A model generated the notes under the pieces. The model saw nothing but the letters and a program-made list of their open reading frames with translations. It was not told where the DNA came from and searched no databases. A stretch of 64,000 nt of DNA from Tenacibaculum piscium. Lineage in GTDB: Bacteria; Bacteroidota; Bacteroidia; Flavobacteriales; Flavobacteriaceae. Made by a program: the position numbers and the translations under genes. Location: NCBI RefSeq assembly GCF_021390715.1, contig NZ_JAJGWT010000002.1, positions 1-64,000 on the forward strand. The letters are read 5' to 3'. This document shows, piece by piece, positions 1 to 8,115 of this stretch; position 1 is the first letter of the stretch, and every line of letters begins with the position of its first letter.

Positions 1-454
1 GGTTTCTTCCTGTATAAAAGCAGTTTACAACCCATAGGGCAGTCATCCTGCACGCGGCATGGCTGGTTCAGAGTTGCCTCCATTGACCAATATTCCTCAC
101 TGCTGCCTCCCGTAGGAGTCTGGTCCGTGTCTCAGTACCAGTGTGGGGGATAATCCTCTCAGACCCCCTACCTATCGTCGCCATGGTAAGCCGTTACCTC
201 ACCATCTAGCTAATAGGACGCATAGTCATCTTGTACCCATAAATGTTTAATAGTAAACTGATGCCAGTCTACTACATTATGGAGTGTTAATCTTCATTTC
301 TAAAGGCTATCCTCCTGTACAAGGCAGATTCTATACGCGTTACGCACCCGTTCGCCGGTCGTCAGCATAGCAAGCTACCTGTTACCCCTCGACTTGCATG
401 TGTTAAGCCTGCCGCTAGCGTTCATCCTGAGCCAGGATCAAACTCTTCATTGTA
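1..454 (-). rRNA. rrs: 16S ribosomal RNA, 5' part only
   Basis: Read on the minus strand, the universal 5' primer site (AGAGTTTGATCCTGGCTCAG) lies at 427-446, so the mature 5' end is about 450-455. The conserved ACTCCTACGGGAGGCAGCAG region reads at about 97-118. The segment covers variable regions V1-V2 and reaches the start of V3; the rest of the gene lies beyond the left edge. Sequence is of the Bacteroidota type. The exact mature 5' end is estimated, not mapped. Confidence 0.97.
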
Positions 455-715
455 TATTTTAAATAATATTAATGAATAAGTTTCAAAAGAATTTGTTCTA
501 AACTAATAGAACGTGGTTATTCTACTCTTATTTACGCTGTCAATTTCAATATTTTCAATGAACGTGTCGAGTCGACACACACAAGTATCTTTCAACTTAT
601 TAATCTTCTCAGACTTCTTTTGTAGAAATGTTAGAATCGAACTAACTGACTTTTTAAAAGTCATTCCGAAATTTCTTGATCGTTTCTCGCTTTAGTGTAT
701 TTCTTAAAGCGGTTG
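455..715 (-). other. rRNA precursor leader with two small palindromes
   Basis: This is the transcribed spacer between the proximal rRNA promoter and 16S, about 260 nt and without a credible gene. It holds two perfect short inverted repeats: 564-578 (GTGTCGA, one base, TCGACAC) and 647-663 (TGACTTTT, one base, AAAAGTCA). Both could fold in the precursor and serve in rRNA processing or antitermination; that role is inference. The 60-aa reading frame here is not considered a gene. Confidence 0.6.
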
Positions 716-747
716 CAAATATACATCTTTTAATTTGTTTTAAACAA
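716..747 (-). promoter_or_regulatory. rRNA promoter P2 (proximal)
   Basis: On the minus strand a TTG (745-747) is followed after 21 nt by TATATTTG (716-723). This matches the Bacteroidota housekeeping promoter (-33 TTG, -7 TAnnTTTG). Initiation is expected around 712, giving a leader of about 260 nt. The bases just after the -7 box (CAACCGCT) are the same as at the distal promoter. Confidence 0.8.
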
Positions 748-849
748 GCTAAATTTAACTTATTTTTTACATTTTATTAATGTGATACTTAACGATATTT
801 TAATGAGCTTTTGTTAACTTTTAAACTTGCGTTTTGTTGTTAGCGGTTG

Positions 850-879
850 CAAATCTACGTCCTTTTATTGGACTGACAA
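850..879 (-). promoter_or_regulatory. rRNA promoter P1 (distal)
   Basis: On the minus strand a TTG (877-879) is followed after 19 nt by TAGATTTG (850-857), again matching TTG-N-TAnnTTTG. It lies 134 bp upstream of P2 and shares with it the 12-nt segment TTTGCAACCGCT around the start point. Tandem promoters in front of an rRNA operon are common; here the duplication of the start-site sequence is visible. Confidence 0.75.
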
Positions 880-990
880 GGGCTTTTATTTGTTTATTTT
901 TGAAGTATTTTACTAATCACTGATTTTTCAAAGTATTAAACCTTAATTATTATTTATCATAAACAAAATTTGAACGACATCAATTTCCCC

Positions 991-1178
991 ATTTTTAACT
1001 CTTATTACTATCGGCACGAGCAAGATGCTCGCGATAGCGTATAAAAAACGAAACTAAATAGCTAAAAACAAACACAGTAAATAGACTTAGCCCCGATTGA
1101 AGCAATTGTTTGAGCTCTTTTTTGTTTTTCTTTTCGAAAAAACAAAAAAAGCGAGTGCGGAAAGCGGGAAATAGCTCC
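991..1178 (+). repeat. Dispersed repeat R1, copy A (long form)
   Basis: About 188 bp nearly identical to 12,195-12,380 on the other strand; a 96-bp core recurs at 26,407-26,502. It has an outer hairpin near 1,009-1,038 (CTATCG...CGATAG enclosing CGAGCA/TGCTCG). The core runs from TAGCCCCGATTGAAGC, through GAGCTC and a T-rich/A-rich stem, to GCGAGTGCGGAAAGCGGG and AGCTCC. The core can fold as a long hairpin (CCCG/CGGG at the base, T6GT5/A6CA6 in the arm). Short reading frames on both strands here are by-products of the repeat. Confidence 0.85.
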
Positions 1179-1208
1179 AAAAAAAAACCGAGTGAAATTC
1201 ACTCGGTT
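1179..1208 (-). terminator. Rho-independent terminator of the PiT gene
   Basis: A 10-bp stem (ACCGAGTGAA 1,187-1,196 with TTCACTCGGT 1,198-1,207) is followed on the minus strand by a run of T. It sits 30 nt beyond the stop codon of the phosphate transporter gene and abuts repeat R1. Confidence 0.85.
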
Positions 1209-1236
1209 CTTCTAAATAAAATGATAAGCTATAAAT

Positions 1237-3486
1237 CTATATCTTTTTACTGCTTATATGGAACTCTTCGTAAGTTTCTAATAAACTCATCAATGCCGAA
1301 ACTAAATCTTGTGTCTCTAACAAAATACTGAAATATAACGTAGTGTTTTTTGGACTCGCCTCATCAGTTCTTATACGAGCAACCTGCTTCTCTATTGATG
1401 ATGAAATATTCTTTAATAACTGCTTCTTCTCATTAATAATAACTTCTAACTTATTGAAATCTCGAGACTCAAAAGTAACACTTATATCATCTAATAATTT
1501 TGAAAGTGTCGTATCAATATGCTTTAAATCAGCCAACTGATCCTTCTTTAAATTCTTGTGATTATTATTAACATGCTTAAAACTTGCACTTGAAATATAA
1601 CTAATCGATTGTGCAACATCCTGTAAATAACCCAAAACTAAAATGTAAAATCTACTCGCTTGTACTGAAGTATCATCTAAGGATTTAATAAAGTAAAAAA
1701 CACCGTCTTTTAACTCATCTATCTCATCATTTAACTTTCCTACATGCTTATCTGTTTTACGTAACTTATTTAAATCATGTGTTGCTAAATCATCTACAAC
1801 ATTCGTGAATAATTTATTTACACGAGTAGCAACTCCTGCAATATGATCTGCACTTTCTTCAATTACACCGTTAATCGTAATTAATTCAGCTCTTTTAAAG
1901 TGAATTTTACTTTCAACTTCTTTTGATTTTTTCTTGTGAATTAACGTATTTCTTCCGATTAATAACGCAACAACTAATAATAATATAGGAATCATCACCA
2001 TACTAAAACTAATTAAATACGCCACTAATGCCGCTGCTAAAAAGGCTGTAATCGCTGTTAAAAACCAACCTCCAATTACATTAATTACACCTGCCACTCG
2101 ATAAACAGCACTTTCACGTCCCCAAGCTCTATCGGCTAATGAAGTACCCATTGCGACCATAAAAGTTACATAAGTTGTTGATAACGGTAACTTTAATGAT
2201 GTTGCAATTGATATCAAAATACCAGCAACAACTAAGTTTACTGAAGCTCTTACTAAATCAAAAGCAGGCATTTCGTATGTTTTATCTTTCGGTAATTCGA
2301 TAACTGGTTTTTGAAATTTAGAATCAATAAAAACCAATGCCTTTGGTGGTGAAACTCTTCGGATAACAAAATTTACAACCATCGAAGATCTTACTATAAT
2401 TCTTGATAAAGGATTTGCCTGAAACTTCTCATGCCCTTCTCCTTGTCTTGATAAATCAATCCCTGTTTTAATAACTTTTTGTGCCTTACTTGACGTCCAT
2501 AAAGTTGCCACCATAATTGCTCCTGCAATTAATAATAAATACACGTTTGATGGCACTTTTTCAGCTAAAATTCCCATTGAAAAAGCATCCGCAGAAACCC
2601 CTGAAGTTTGCCAAGCTTGATATGAATTCCAAGCAGCAATTGGTACACCAACGAAATTTACCAAATCATTCCCTGAAAAGGCCATCGCTAATGAAAAAGT
2701 ACCAACTCCAATAATAAATTTTAAGACATTTACTTTAAAAAAGCTAATCAATACTTGAGAAATTAAACTCCAAGCAACAAAACTTCCCGCAATAATAAAT
2801 AAGGTATTTCCTTCAATTAAATTTCCAATACTTTTATAATAAGGTGTTCCTTTTAATCCTTTGATGATAATAAAATAAGTAATTGCTGTAATTGCAAAAC
2901 CACCAAATAAAGCACTCATATAGGTAGGTCTTTTCTCAAAATTAAAAGAGTAAATCAATCTTGATACAAATTGAACCAAAGCACCTACAGAAAAGGCGAC
3001 TACTACCGAAAGCAGTATTCCAAAAATAATTTTAGTAGCTTGTTCATGGTTGATATAATTCCAAATATCAGAGAATGACTGTGTTTCGTTTGATGATATT
3101 TTTAATAATGAAATACAAACTGCCGCCCCTAACAATTCAAATACAATTGAAACTGTTGTCGAGGTTGGCATTCCTAACGAATTAAAGATGTCTAATAACA
3201 AGACATCAGTAATCATTACTGCCATAAATATAAACATGATATCTTGAAACATGAACATATTAGGATTAAAAATCCCTTTACGTGCAACTTCCATCATTCC
3301 ACTAGAAGTGATTGCTCCAAAGAACACACCAACACTAGCGATTATCATAATGTTTCTAACCTTAATGGCCTTAGAACCAATTGCTGAATTTAAGAAATTT
3401 ACAGCATCGTTACTAACTCCTACAACCAAATCGACAATAGCTAAAACAGCTAAAGCAACTAGCATTAAAATATATGGATCCCCCAT
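1237..3486 (-). CDS. Inorganic phosphate transporter, PiT family, with C-terminal PhoU-like region
   Basis: Polytopic inner-membrane Pi (or metal-Pi) symporter of 749 aa. Both PiT signature repeats are visible: GVSNDAVNF near residues 23-31 and GNDLVNFVGVP near 272-282. The first about 520 residues are strings of hydrophobic helices in two inverted halves. The last about 210 residues are soluble, rich in Lys, Asp and Leu, and look like the PhoU-type helical bundle often fused to Bacteroidota PiT proteins. The ATG at 3,486 lies about 20 nt from the start point expected for the promoter at 3,510-3,538. The upstream gene on the same strand encodes a phosphate-type porin, which supports Pi as substrate. 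Low-affinity Pi uptake is the family function; actual specificity is inferred. Confidence 0.93.
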   Translation of the reverse strand: MGDPYILMLVALAVLAIVDLVVGVSNDAVNFLNSAIGSKAIKVRNIMIIASVGVFFGAITSSGMMEVARKGIFNPNMFMFQDIMFIFMAVMITDVLLLDIFNSLGMPTSTTVSIVFELLGAAVCISLLKISSNETQSFSDIWNYINHEQATKIIFGILLSVVVAFSVGALVQFVSRLIYSFNFEKRPTYMSALFGGFAITAITYFIIIKGLKGTPYYKSIGNLIEGNTLFIIAGSFVAWSLISQVLISFFKVNVLKFIIGVGTFSLAMAFSGNDLVNFVGVPIAAWNSYQAWQTSGVSADAFSMGILAEKVPSNVYLLLIAGAIMVATLWTSSKAQKVIKTGIDLSRQGEGHEKFQANPLSRIIVRSSMVVNFVIRRVSPPKALVFIDSKFQKPVIELPKDKTYEMPAFDLVRASVNLVVAGILISIATSLKLPLSTTYVTFMVAMGTSLADRAWGRESAVYRVAGVINVIGGWFLTAITAFLAAALVAYLISFSMVMIPILLLVVALLIGRNTLIHKKKSKEVESKIHFKRAELITINGVIEESADHIAGVATRVNKLFTNVVDDLATHDLNKLRKTDKHVGKLNDEIDELKDGVFYFIKSLDDTSVQASRFYILVLGYLQDVAQSISYISSASFKHVNNNHKNLKKDQLADLKHIDTTLSKLLDDISVTFESRDFNKLEVIINEKKQLLKNISSSIEKQVARIRTDEASPKNTTLYFSILLETQDLVSALMSLLETYEEFHISSKKI

Positions 3487-3509
3487 TTTTTATTTTTTAT
3501 TTTTTTTGA

Positions 3510-3538
3510 CAAATCTACAAACACTCTTATAGTGTCAA
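3510..3538 (-). promoter_or_regulatory. Promoter of the PiT gene with an internal inverted repeat
   Basis: Minus strand TTG (3,536-3,538), 18 nt, TAGATTTG (3,510-3,517). The spacer contains the inverted repeat ACACT-N5-AGTGT (3,521-3,535), directly next to the -33 element, which is where a repressor could bind. The promoter assignment is good; the operator is a guess. Confidence 0.65.
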
Positions 3539-3559
3539 TGTTAGGTTTACGTTATTTTT

Positions 3560-4762
3560 TTAAAAGTGAATATCTATTTGTAAGCGTCCGATAAACTTAT
3601 TATTTCCAATAACTAAATCGGTATAACTAACATCTGTTTGCACTTTTAATTTGTGTCCTGAAATGTATTTTGAAACTCCTAAAGTATACTGATTTTCAGC
3701 AGCTTTACGTGTTATTTCCTCATCTAAATTGATACTTGTATACCGTGCTGAAACTTCCCATTTTTCAGAAATTAAATAGCCTGTTTGCAAATTTAATCCG
3801 TTACCAACTTGAACAATATCACCTGTTAAGGTTCCGTCAGAATTTTTTGCTAGCGGATTTTTAGCATCTCTATATGCATATTCTCCCATAAAAGAAAATC
3901 CTTTATATTTAAACATTGCATCAACAAAAATGGTTGAAATATTCGTTTGATAAAAACCGATATCATTTTTCATATATACGCCTTGATTTCCCTTGTTTTT
4001 AACAGCATTATTATTAAAATCATAACTAAAACCGATAGCTAATTTCGATGTTTTTTCTCGTTTCAAATCACCGCCTTTATAATCACCTTTATTGGTAAAA
4101 GTACCGAATGGTAAAAACTCAATCCGAGCCGTATATTGATGCCCTCCAAGGTTTTCAGTAGTTACATTTCTTCCTTCCCCTTGTGCTATTGAAAACGTTT
4201 CTCTAACGATAAAGTTATCGGCTATTTTAAAGTGATGTTTTAATTGTACGCCTAAATCTCTATCAATATTAAATCGTTTATTTAACAAAGAGCGATCAAC
4301 CATTTGAAGATTTCCTGAAGAAATAATACGTTCTCTATTTCCAGGTAATTTTGTTTGTCCTATCCATACTTCAAAATTTTCATAGAAATTCCATTTTAAA
4401 ACGGCATCTAAAATATATCTTGGTGCATTGTTTGTAAATTCAGTAGCACCTCCGATATCATTATTAGAGAGTCCTAATTCTAATTTATATTTCAATTTAG
4501 GTGAAAGGGCAAATCCATTAAATTTTAATCTGGCTCTACGAACTAAGAAAGTTGAGGAAGGATTTGAGATTCCATTTGAATTAGCATTAAATTGAGCGGT
4601 TGTTAAAAATTGCATTCTTGCCGCAATATTCATAGCCCATGTGCTATCTTTTGCTACTAAATTAAACAGTCCTTTTCCGAATTTTGGGGTATCTATTTGT
4701 TGCGCATAAGTATACGACAACAGAAAAACACCTACAAGTGTAAGTTTTTTTTGAAGATTCAT
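3560..4762 (-). CDS. Phosphate-selective porin O/P family outer-membrane protein
   Basis: About 400 aa, starting MNLQKKLTLVGVFLLSYTYA, a clear signal peptide ending near residue 20. An upstream in-frame Met at 4,795 would put 11 polar residues before the signal, so 4,762 is preferred. The body is alternating amphipathic beta-strand sequence with many Tyr/Phe/Asn, ends in Phe (IDIHF), and contains the OprP/OprO-like stretches RRARLKFNG, WIGQTKLPGNRE and DRSLLNKRF. It is expected to form an anion/phosphate channel in the outer membrane. It lies 73 bp upstream of the PiT gene on the same strand, so the pair would cover both membranes. The substrate is inferred from family and context. Confidence 0.88.
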   Translation of the reverse strand: MNLQKKLTLVGVFLLSYTYAQQIDTPKFGKGLFNLVAKDSTWAMNIAARMQFLTTAQFNANSNGISNPSSTFLVRRARLKFNGFALSPKLKYKLELGLSNNDIGGATEFTNNAPRYILDAVLKWNFYENFEVWIGQTKLPGNRERIISSGNLQMVDRSLLNKRFNIDRDLGVQLKHHFKIADNFIVRETFSIAQGEGRNVTTENLGGHQYTARIEFLPFGTFTNKGDYKGGDLKREKTSKLAIGFSYDFNNNAVKNKGNQGVYMKNDIGFYQTNISTIFVDAMFKYKGFSFMGEYAYRDAKNPLAKNSDGTLTGDIVQVGNGLNLQTGYLISEKWEVSARYTSINLDEEITRKAAENQYTLGVSKYISGHKLKVQTDVSYTDLVIGNNKFIGRLQIDIHF

Positions 4763-4776
4763 TAGGTATTGGCTAC

Positions 4777-4892
4777 TAGTTTTTGTCGAGTGCAAAGAAC
4801 CAATACTAACGTTAATTTACTGTAAAGAGTATGTTAAATAAAAACTACCTTGGCCAGAGGTAGTAAGTCTGATAAATAGTCGACAAAAACTA
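4777..4892 (-). promoter_or_regulatory. Nested inverted repeats in the porin upstream region
   Basis: Two perfect 13-nt complementary arms, TAGTTTTTGTCGA (4,777-4,789) and TCGACAAAAACTA (4,880-4,892), are 90 nt apart. They enclose a 7-bp hairpin, ACTACCT (4,844-4,850) with AGGTAGT (4,858-4,864). The near arm ends 15 nt before the porin start codon. This could be a folded 5' leader that hides the start region, or two operator half-sites brought together by looping. A possible -7 box (TATTTTTG, minus strand) lies at 4,932-4,939, so the structure would be transcribed. Confidence 0.5.
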
Positions 4893-4995
4893 ATATATAC
4901 CAAATGACTTTCTACTTATAATAAGATGTGTCAAAAATATCTATTCCTTTTTATTTTAATATTATCTGTGGTTTAATAAATTGTTATTTTAAGCA

Positions 4996-5880
4996 TTAAA
5001 TGTAGGCTGTAATATCATTTGGACCTTCCAAAATGGTTTTTACAATTTGCATTGTACCGTTTTCATTGGTGATAACATGCCATTTAATGAGTGTAATTTG
5101 ATTATTTTGAATTTCAAGTCCTGTAATACAGCGAGGATGCACGCAACTTCCGTCATTAAAATGTGGTAATTCATCGACACTTGGAAAACGTGGACGATGC
5201 GTATGTCCAGTAATAATCATTTGATTATTATTTTTTCGAATCCATTTTTCGAGTCGATGTTCAACTTTTATGAGTTCTTTAAAATTTTGAGCAGGACTCG
5301 TAGGATCTTTAATTCCAACAACTTGTAGTGGTCTCCATAGATATCGAACAAGAAATCGGCTAAATTTCCAAAAAGTATAATTAAACCAATCTGCTTGATG
5401 TCCGTGTACTAAAAAGATTGATTTTCCATTTTCTTTTTCCAATCGAATAGCTTCAGAGAAAGCAGGATTTACGAATAATTCTTGTTTTTTTCCATTAGCA
5501 GAATCAATATAAGTACTTAAATTTTTGATTACTTTTTTCGGATTTTTATAATCCATATCATGATTTCCCCAAATAAAGTGAAGTTGTTTTTTCAGATGAA
5601 ATTCTTTCAATAGAAGAAAAATATCTTTGTGAGCGTTAAAGATATCTGAAAATTTATTTTCCCAAAGTTCATCGCCATCTCCTAGTTCGATATAGGTGAA
5701 TTCTTTTTGTAAATATTGCGACAAAGCATATTGAAATATTTCTCTATTATGAGAAAAGTCGTCTGCAAAACTATTATCACCTCTATGACAATCTGAAAAT
5801 AAAATATATTTAGAGGTTTTATCTAAAGGTAATTTTTTGGCTTTTTTAAAAGCATTTGTAATTCTTCTATTTGATGACAT
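4996..5880 (-). CDS. Metallophosphoesterase (LpxH/calcineurin-like fold)
   Basis: 294 aa, no signal peptide, so probably cytoplasmic or membrane-peripheral. All motifs of the two-metal phosphoesterase fold are present: DCHRGD (30-35), GDGDE (67-71), GNHD (105-108), HGH (159-161) and GHTH (225-228). The overall pattern resembles UDP-2,3-diacylglucosamine hydrolase (LpxH) and its relatives, but the protein is longer than typical LpxH (about 240 aa), so the substrate is left open. It lies between the porin and the terminator of the lipoprotein gene. Its neighbours suggest phosphate metabolism but do not prove it. Confidence 0.88.
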   Translation of the reverse strand: MSSNRRITNAFKKAKKLPLDKTSKYILFSDCHRGDNSFADDFSHNREIFQYALSQYLQKEFTYIELGDGDELWENKFSDIFNAHKDIFLLLKEFHLKKQLHFIWGNHDMDYKNPKKVIKNLSTYIDSANGKKQELFVNPAFSEAIRLEKENGKSIFLVHGHQADWFNYTFWKFSRFLVRYLWRPLQVVGIKDPTSPAQNFKELIKVEHRLEKWIRKNNNQMIITGHTHRPRFPSVDELPHFNDGSCVHPRCITGLEIQNNQITLIKWHVITNENGTMQIVKTILEGPNDITAYI

Positions 5881-5910
5881 CTTATTTATTTACATGCTAA
5901 AAAAGCGTAA

Positions 5911-5936
5911 AAAACCAAGTTTTAAGGCTTGGTTTT
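5911..5936 (-). terminator. Terminator downstream of the DUF5689/LTD lipoprotein gene
   Basis: A 9-bp stem AAAACCAAG (5,911-5,919) / CTTGGTTTT (5,928-5,936) on the minus strand, with T residues following. It lies about 30 nt past the stop of the gene ending at 5,965. Confidence 0.75.
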
Positions 5937-5964
5937 CTGTTTTATTTTTTGTGCTATAAATATA

Positions 5965-8025
5965 TTATTTTTTTCCTACGGATAAAAAATCATCTTTATC
6001 TTTTACTATCCATTCCGAATTTTCGGGTGTCGTTCCTTTGCTTACTACCCAATCTGTATTTCCTTTTGTGATATTTTTCTTTCTAATTAAAGTATGATTC
6101 AGTGTTCCATTAGTAACGCCAGCCACGTCCCAACCTTTTCCTGGATCTTCACCTACTTGTCCTATAACATCAATAATTAGGTCATTTTTCTTTAAGATAA
6201 TTGCATCATCACCATTAAAAGAAATTACACTAGATGTAACATCGCCTTGTTTTTTAATAGCGTCTATTGCTTTGGAATTATAGACCACTAATACAGCGTC
6301 TTTTGCCAGATTCACATTTGATAAACTACTTAACTTCAGTGTTCTATATTTTTCAGTAGCTCCGTTAATATATAATTCGATACTATAATCTGACATATCA
6401 ATTTCTTGATTAGTACCATTATAAATTTCGATATATTTATTATTGCTACTTCCTTTTGCGTATTCAGAAAAGAACAGTTCATCGCTTAAAGTTGTATCTG
6501 ATGTTGGCGGAATAACAGGCGGTGTAACGACTACGGGTGCGCAATCGTAGGTTTTGGTAAAATTAATTGCATCGAGTTTATTAATATGTATATAAACACC
6601 TTGATTTTGAGTCATTATTCCTGTAATTGTTCCTTTTTTAGATGCTACTTTCGTTGTTGAAAACGTGGCTGTTTTTGGTATTGGATATATTTTTAATTCG
6701 TTTGTACAATCGGAGGTTAGGATATTTTCACCTTGATAATTTTTAGTAATATCTTTAAATTGCACGTCTTGAATTTGGATTAATTTACTTTGATATTCAT
6801 CTGTTAAAGCTTGTTCGATGGTAATTATTTCGGGAGTTGGTAGCGTTCCTGAAGTTTTATTGCTAATATTTGACGAACTTAGATTTAAGGTTAGTAATCC
6901 TTTTTCTTTTGATAAAAATAATCCTCCGACGGTTATTTCAATTTCATCGCCAATTTTCAAGCTATGTTTATCGGTAAAATTTAGGGCAATTCCTGCGGAA
7001 GTATCTTGAGCAAAAGCATTTTTGGTTATGATATTTCCATTTGAATCATCGGAAGTAATGATTACTTTTATTTTAAAATTTTGATAAATTCTTGTTTTGT
7101 TTTCTGCTAATTTGTCTTTTGCTGTTTTATTTGAAGGTTTATTACTGATAAATAATTTTCTTAATTCTTTTACGGAGGTCATTGTTGGATTGTTAAAACA
7201 GCCGTATTCTTGTGTAAAATCGACATCATTTAAATCTCTAATGGTCAATTGTTTTTTATTTTCGATACGATTAAAAACACCTGTAATACTTCCTTTTTTA
7301 TCAGGAATTAACAAAGCGCTGTAAGTTGCAAAAATACTATTTACCATAATTATAGTATCGGAACTAGTACATGAAACGAGTTTTCTATCAACCGTATATA
7401 TTGAGTTTCCAGGTTTTGGTGATGCGTATTTCAGTCCTTTTTTTTGAGCTTGTATGTCGGTTATTTTAACAAGAATATTTTGATGTTTCTCTGTTAATTC
7501 ATCACTTTTTAACGTGATTGGAATTATGCTATCTATTTCGGGAGTTCTGTCGATAAATTTCACATAATCATGAACGCCGATTCCGTAAATACCATTTCCG
7601 AAAGCATTTTCAGCACCTAATTGATAGCTTCCGTCTTTATTTTTATTTAGAAAGAGTCCTTTTAATTTGAGTATTATTTTTCTTCCTACGGCGTATCGTT
7701 GATTTAATTTGGTATCATTTATTTTTATTTCGAAACCGATAGTTGGATTCTCTGGAGCATCTTGCACAAAAAGTGATTTATAGAAATTTCCTTCTCTATC
7801 GCTTGAATTTACGTAGGCGTAGGTTGTTATTTCGTCTTTAAATTCGACTAATTTTCCTTTGTATAAATCGGCAATTTCTTTTAAGGATGTTATATTTTGA
7901 TATTCTTTTTGATTTTTTAGGCTAGGAATTTTAAAATCGTCATCTTTTATACAGGAAGTAAAAATGGAGATTAAAAAGATAATAACGGCTAATTTTGATA
8001 TAGTTATTCTGTTTATTTTCTGCAT
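5965..8025 (-). CDS. DUF5689-type lipoprotein with C-terminal lamin-tail (LTD) domain
   Basis: 686 aa. The lipoprotein signal ends at the lipobox IFTSC (Cys25). Residues about 45-490 hold OB-like repeats with recurring patterns (LKVGDEIEI-, -KKGTITGI/F-, INKLDAINFT/IRDLNDVDFT), the hallmark of the DUF5689 family found next to TonB-dependent receptors. Residues about 510-650 form a lamin-tail domain (LFFSEYAKGSSNNKYIEIYN, FNGDDAIILKKND, IDVIGQVGEDPG). LTD domains are common on secreted nucleases and phosphatases. The gene lies 90 bp downstream of the receptor gene and probably shares its transcript. A role as surface nucleic-acid or phosphoester binding partner of the receptor is inferred. Confidence 0.88.
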   Translation of the reverse strand: MQKINRITISKLAVIIFLISIFTSCIKDDDFKIPSLKNQKEYQNITSLKEIADLYKGKLVEFKDEITTYAYVNSSDREGNFYKSLFVQDAPENPTIGFEIKINDTKLNQRYAVGRKIILKLKGLFLNKNKDGSYQLGAENAFGNGIYGIGVHDYVKFIDRTPEIDSIIPITLKSDELTEKHQNILVKITDIQAQKKGLKYASPKPGNSIYTVDRKLVSCTSSDTIIMVNSIFATYSALLIPDKKGSITGVFNRIENKKQLTIRDLNDVDFTQEYGCFNNPTMTSVKELRKLFISNKPSNKTAKDKLAENKTRIYQNFKIKVIITSDDSNGNIITKNAFAQDTSAGIALNFTDKHSLKIGDEIEITVGGLFLSKEKGLLTLNLSSSNISNKTSGTLPTPEIITIEQALTDEYQSKLIQIQDVQFKDITKNYQGENILTSDCTNELKIYPIPKTATFSTTKVASKKGTITGIMTQNQGVYIHINKLDAINFTKTYDCAPVVVTPPVIPPTSDTTLSDELFFSEYAKGSSNNKYIEIYNGTNQEIDMSDYSIELYINGATEKYRTLKLSSLSNVNLAKDAVLVVYNSKAIDAIKKQGDVTSSVISFNGDDAIILKKNDLIIDVIGQVGEDPGKGWDVAGVTNGTLNHTLIRKKNITKGNTDWVVSKGTTPENSEWIVKDKDDFLSVGKK

Positions 8026-8115
8026 TTTGATATTTTACTTTTTTAATGTTTTAATGTTTTTTGATTTTTTCAAGAATATTTTTAAGAATATTTTGAGTTT
8101 TTTTCTGGGTCTTTT

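Noticed and set aside
513..695. 60-aa reading frame in the rRNA leader
   Set aside because: It lies on the strand opposite to the rRNA leader, with no promoter and no protein-like composition.
995..1331. Two small overlapping reading frames on opposite strands
   Set aside because: Both read through repeat R1 and the PiT terminator. They have low-complexity Phe/Lys composition and no promoter.
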